Assembly (NCBI RefSeq): GCF_004362825.1
Contig: NZ_SNXZ01000001.1
Location: forward strand, 1,426,001 to 1,490,000
DNA: 64,000 nucleotides
Direction of reading: 5' to 3'
DNA from: Labedaea rhizosphaerae
GTDB lineage: Bacteria > Actinomycetota > Actinomycetes > Mycobacteriales > Pseudonocardiaceae
In this document: positions 61,331 through 64,000 of the stretch, piece after piece
Layout: each line of letters starts with the position of its first letter
Position numbering within the stretch: the stretch's first letter is position 1
Program-made: the position numbers and the translations under genes
Notes under the pieces: generated by a model
The model's input: only the letters and a program-made list of their open reading frames with translations
Database searches by the model: none
What the model was told of the DNA's origin: nothing

Positions 61331-61711
61331 ATGACCCGTTCATGGAGGGATGTCAAGGCCGAGAAGGCACGGCGTGACGAGGCCAATGGGCGAGACATAC
61401 ACGCGGCTCGCGACGAGGCCCGCACTCGGACTCAGGCATACGTGCTCGGGTTTCGGCTCGCCCAGCTTCGTCAGGAGCTCAAGCTCTCTCAGGGGGAGGT
61501 CGCGAAGCGTATGGGTATTAGCCAACCTCGTGTCAGCCAACTTGAGAGCGGCGAAGTTGGGCAGATGGAAGTCGATACCCTAAGTCGATATGTATTGGCC
61601 TTAGGGGGTCGCCTCAAGTTGGTGGCTGACTTTGTCGATCACGATGTCAACGTCTCAACGAGCGAGGTGGATCGCACAGCCATCGAGCAGGCCGAGCTCG
61701 TCTCCTCGTAG
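61331..61711 (+). CDS. XRE-family antitoxin (HigA-like)
   Basis: 126 aa, RBS GAGGGAGGG. The HTH at ~45-100 (LRQELKLSQGEVAKRMGISQ, PRVSQLESGE) is an XRE type. The first 40 residues are charged and helical, the probable toxin-binding part. It neutralises the upstream toxin and represses the operon through the CTATAA/TTATAG operator. The pair probably stabilises the island. Confidence 0.92.
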   Translation: MTRSWRDVKAEKARRDEANGRDIHAARDEARTRTQAYVLGFRLAQLRQELKLSQGEVAKRMGISQPRVSQLESGEVGQMEVDTLSRYVLALGGRLKLVADFVDHDVNVSTSEVDRTAIEQAELVSS

Positions 61712-61917
61712 TCTCTTGTAGGGCGAGGTGCGCTGACGTCAGGGTGATCTGGGCTGCCTCTCTGCCGTGGTCCGGCAGCACTGCGTCGATGGGCTGGATG
61801 GGCGCGGTATCGCGCTTCACTTCTTGGCGGTAACCCGGTAGAGGCGTAACGCGGAGCGATCACTCCGCGACTGGTGTGACGCACGCTGAAGTAGCTCTCA
61901 CCCGTCAGGAGCAGCTC

Positions 61918-62100
61918 ATGGTTGGTGTCCGGAACAAGCAGGGTCGGATGGACGAACACAAGTCGGCCACCGACTTCTACGTCCGCGATGGCCTCCTATA
62001 CGTGACCAGGCCGAATGGCGACGACCAGGTGGACGTGGCCGTGTACGCCCCAGACGCCTGGCAAGCGGCCGTGATTGGTGCTGGGGACGACATTCAGTAG
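61918..62100 (+). CDS. Small hypothetical protein of the island
   Basis: 60 aa from ATG with AGGAG 6 bases upstream; a GTG at 61876 gives a longer form with no ribosome site. MDEHKSATDFYVRDGLLYVT followed by RPNGDDQVDVAVYAP is a compact beta-rich protein; I recall similar short proteins in actinomycete accessory DNA but know no function. The 206 bases before it hold nothing recognisable. Confidence 0.6.
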   Translation: MVGVRNKQGRMDEHKSATDFYVRDGLLYVTRPNGDDQVDVAVYAPDAWQAAVIGAGDDIQ

Positions 62101-62182
62101 CTCGGGCGCGCCCAGTTTGGCATCACACTCGCCTGCGACGAAGGCCCCGGTCCGACATGGACGCCGGGCCTTCGGACACCGA

Positions 62183-62692
62183 TCAGGGGTCGTTCTTGCG
62201 TGTGTCGCCCTTGGTTTCACGCTCAATCGCTTGTTCGAGCTCGTTGAAGGCGGCGGCGAGTTCCCGTTGCACGGCGATCTGGTTGCCGAGGCGTATCGAG
62301 GGCAAGTTCTGAGCATCCTCGTCCTCAGGGACGGCCCGGTCTAGGCCAAGGTCGTAGCCCAGGATTATGGCTCCGATCTTGTTGAACTTGCGCTGGACAT
62401 CGTCAGAGGCGAACTGGGTGCAGCGCGCGCCCAGCCGAACCCGATCTGTCGGAGACATCCGGGTGTCGACCTTCGGCGTAAGCCGGTATCTATCACTTAG
62501 CTCGCCCAAGAACCACGACTTCTCGGCGTGTGCCTCGGACAGCAGATCGATGTAAAGCTGAGAGCGCTGCCCGCGCCGCCAGCGGTCCTCCTCGAGACGC
62601 CTGGTGAAGTTGAAGGTGATCTGGGGAACGGTGATCGACACGACGCCGGCGATGATCGCGGAGCTGATCGCCGGCAGGATTGCAGTCCACAC
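62183..62692 (-). CDS. Membrane-anchored hypothetical protein of the island
   Basis: 169 aa from GTG. N-terminal hydrophobic helix (ILPAISSAIIAGVVSITVPQ) followed by long charged helices (NFTRRLEEDRWRRGQRSQLY ... ELAAAFNELEQAIERETKGD). One membrane anchor with a cytosolic helical domain. It resembles small helper proteins found in phage or defence loci, but no family is recognised. Confidence 0.65.
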   Translation of the reverse strand: MWTAILPAISSAIIAGVVSITVPQITFNFTRRLEEDRWRRGQRSQLYIDLLSEAHAEKSWFLGELSDRYRLTPKVDTRMSPTDRVRLGARCTQFASDDVQRKFNKIGAIILGYDLGLDRAVPEDEDAQNLPSIRLGNQIAVQRELAAAFNELEQAIERETKGDTRKNDP

Positions 62693-62984
62693 GTCGGGGC
62701 TATCGCGGTCCGCTCGGGCGCTGTTGCTTGTTCACGCGAAGTAGCCCACCGAGCGGCCATTCTGGGCGTGGCCATGATCAACGCGGCATCGGATCACGGA
62801 CCGAGGTCCCCAATCCGAGACTCGGCAGCGAACGATCAGGGGCCAAGCAACGGTGTTTAGCTAGCGGCTCGTGACGGCGGCGATGACTGCGAAACCTAGC
62901 GAGACAGAGCCGCAACAGGCAGACAATCCACGGTAGTAGTCATGCTGACCTGGCGAAACCATTCTAAGCACCACCTAGCTACGC
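62693..62984. other. Noncoding end of the island
   Basis: About 290 bases before attR with no plausible gene on either strand; short open frames here lack ribosome sites and typical codon use. No hairpin of note. Confidence 0.55.
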
Positions 62985-63029
62985 ACTTTTAATCCGTAGG
63001 TTCTGGGTTCGAGCCCCAGGCGCCCTACT
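62985..63029 (+). repeat. attR, 45-bp direct repeat
   Basis: Perfect copy of the 3' part of tRNA-Lys (59052-59096), from the anticodon arm to CTACT beyond the discriminator base. The 5' half of the tRNA is absent, so it is not a second tRNA gene. It marks the right end of the island. Confidence 0.93.
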
Positions 63030-63139
63030 CGGCCTTAGGCACCGCCTGTTCGGCGCGCACGCCTTCCCCCCGGCGGTCTTCGTTGTTCTTTGTGGGGCCG
63101 AGCCTCACACCCCGGCCGGGGGCGTGCCCCGGACCCCCA

Positions 63140-63628
63140 TCAGTTCGGGCTGCGGAGGTGCGGCGCCTCTAGTTGTTTGTCGCTGTCTTTCTCTGGGGTG
63201 GTGGTCAGCAGCAGGACGAAGGCGGTCAGGAACAGCACGAAGCCCACCGTGTGGCCTAGTTCCCAGCGCACGCGCAGCGACGTCCAGTCGACGGGCACCG
63301 TGACCTGGTCGCTCGACGAGATCGGCAGCCGCTGGTTCACCGGGTAGATCACCGCGAGGAACGACGCGAGGGCGGCCACCTGCAACCCGGCCGCCCACCA
63401 CGTCGGCGCCCGCCGGACCCGGAACGCCAGCACCACGCCCACGATGACCGCCAACACGTACACGACCGCGCCCAACGTGCCGAACCACGTGTACAGCGAC
63501 TCCTGCAGCCGCACCCACAGCTGCCCCGAATAGCCCTGCTTCGCCGGCCATTCCAGGGCGTGCGCGAACTCCAGGCCCATCGTGAGCGCGGTCAACAGCA
63601 CCGCGGCGAACCACAAACCCCGACGCAT
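63140..63628 (-). CDS. Four-span membrane protein (DUF1772-like)
   Basis: 162 aa from ATG (a TTG two codons upstream is possible). Four membrane segments (LWFAAVLLTALTMGLEFAHA, GAVVYVLAVIVGVVLAF, AAGLQVAALASFLAVIY, HTVGFVLFLTAFVLLL). The LTMGLEFAHALE start and the NQRLP loop recall the DUF1772/anthrone-oxygenase-like membrane family. It lies 9 bases downstream of the cupin gene in the same direction. Function unknown. Confidence 0.72.
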   Translation of the reverse strand: MRRGLWFAAVLLTALTMGLEFAHALEWPAKQGYSGQLWVRLQESLYTWFGTLGAVVYVLAVIVGVVLAFRVRRAPTWWAAGLQVAALASFLAVIYPVNQRLPISSSDQVTVPVDWTSLRVRWELGHTVGFVLFLTAFVLLLTTTPEKDSDKQLEAPHLRSPN

Positions 63629-63637
63629 ACCCAAATG

Positions 63638-64000
63638 TTATTGCGCCCACGGCAGGGGGCGCGACTCGCCGTTCGCGGTGACCGTCGCGTCCGCCCGCAT
63701 GCAGACGACCGCCTCGACCGGGCCGGTCGGTGCGCTGATCCGGCGGGAAACCCCGGCCGGCAACACAAGTGACTGACCTTCACCGACCACAGTGGACTCT
63801 TCGCCCACGGCCACGGTCACGGTCAGCGAGCCGGACACCGGCAACCACACCTGTTCCCGGTCGATCACGTGCTCCGGGCCGCTGGCGCCCTCGGCCATCA
63901 CGACCTTCCAAGCCGACAGCTCCTCGCTGCCCAGGCTCGGGGCCGCGAACGTCGTCATGGTCGCGTTCGGGGTGGTGATCACCGTGAAGTCCTTGATGAC
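63638..64000 (-). CDS. Cupin-domain protein, cut by the window edge
   Basis: The frame is open to base 64000, so the N-terminus may lie outside; a GTG at 63982 would give 114 aa. A single cupin barrel: HVIDREQVWLPVSGSLTVTV and EGQSLVLPAGVSRRISAPTG are its two motifs, with the second largely lacking the usual metal ligands. Possibly a sensor or isomerase. Co-transcribed with the membrane protein downstream. Confidence 0.8.
   Translation of the reverse strand, partial: VIKDFTVITTPNATMTTFAAPSLGSEELSAWKVVMAEGASGPEHVIDREQVWLPVSGSLTVTVAVGEESTVVGEGQSLVLPAGVSRRISAPTGPVEAVVCMRADATVTANGESRPLPWAQ

Larger units (their letters stand above)
59052..63029. mobile_element. Decayed genomic island integrated in tRNA-Lys
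   Basis: About 4 kb bounded by 45-bp identical direct repeats, the first within tRNA-Lys. Inside: an integrase stump, a galE stump, an excisionase-like HTH gene, a truncated tcmP, a toxin-antitoxin pair and several small genes. The second half is visibly lower in GC than the flanks (more A/T-rich codons). Conjugation and replication genes are absent, so it cannot move by itself. Confidence 0.88.

Noticed and set aside
62985-63029. A second tRNA-Lys gene
   Set aside because: Only the 3' part from the anticodon arm onward is present; no acceptor 5' strand or D-arm. It is the attR copy.

Overview
The window is a high-GC (roughly 70 %) actinomycete chromosome segment, and its content points to the order Pseudonocardiales (Amycolatopsis / Saccharothrix / Actinosynnema type). 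The evidence is mycothiol biosynthesis (MshD), GlnR, a DUF3073 protein, a c-di-GMP-binding RsiG-like protein, mycothiol-dependent isomerase-type enzymes, and several DUF3558 lipoproteins and EspG/ESX-type genes. Genus assignment is inference.

Layout. 0-8 kb holds a secreted subtilase with an upstream metallo-beta-lactamase-fold gene, an aldehyde dehydrogenase, a GMC oxidoreductase and a Rossmann NAD(P)-dependent enzyme. 8.2-11.4 kb is the purS-purQ-purL operon, closed by a strong terminator. 11.5-13.4 kb has two tandem GH25 muramidases whose promoters are also duplicated, followed by a PAS-GGDEF-EAL protein. 15.7-22.2 kb is a type VII secretion (ESX) substrate/chaperone region: lipoprotein, small Esx-like protein, Gly-rich WxG protein and EspG, then a DUF1023 hydrolase with its own small partner. 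22.3-29 kb carries purF and purM, an ECF-like sigma factor with a putative membrane anti-sigma factor, arfB and DUF3073. 28.9-36.8 kb carries RsiG, a BKACE enzyme, YgfZ, a Fur-family regulator, an aminodeoxychorismate-lyase-like enzyme, FxsA, 5-oxoprolinase subunits PxpB and PxpC, and nitrobindin. 36.9-40.8 kb is a sulfur/thiol block: a Cys-containing leader peptide, DUF4395, rhodanese and SseC (DUF1416), followed by thioredoxin, an LmeA-like protein and a hydrolase. 40.9-46.5 kb has glnR, mshD and a pstSCAB operon preceded by a PHO box. 46.6-50.1 kb is a second ESX substrate/EspG cassette. 50.2-56.7 kb has phoU, a very long LytR-CpsA-Psr protein, a diguanylate cyclase, a lipoprotein and a tRNA-dihydrouridine synthase. 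56.8-58.5 kb is a YbaB / WXG-like trio. 59.0-63.0 kb is a small decayed genomic island in the 3' end of a tRNA-Lys(TTT) gene, bounded by 45-bp direct repeats. It contains an integrase stump joined to a galE stump, an excisionase-like gene, a truncated tcmP and an intact HigBA-like toxin-antitoxin pair. The window ends in a membrane protein and a cupin that runs off the edge.

From memory, the order purSQL ... purF-purM-DUF3073 ... pabC ... nitrobindin-sseC-cysA-thioredoxin-lmeA-glnR-mshD-pst-phoU-LCP-dus matches the Mycobacterium tuberculosis Rv0788-Rv0823c neighbourhood. The backbone is therefore old, and the ESX cassettes, GH25 pair, c-di-GMP genes and tRNA island look like lineage-specific additions to it.

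The most interesting signals are: two ESX substrate cassettes whose Gly-rich proteins end in the same tail; a duplicated intergenic element with two DnaA-box-like 9-mers at identical 18-bp spacing; an RsiG-like protein with two c-di-GMP motifs, one with a Gln-to-His change; a cysteine-attenuator-type leader peptide; and the tRNA-Lys island with its chimeric junction.
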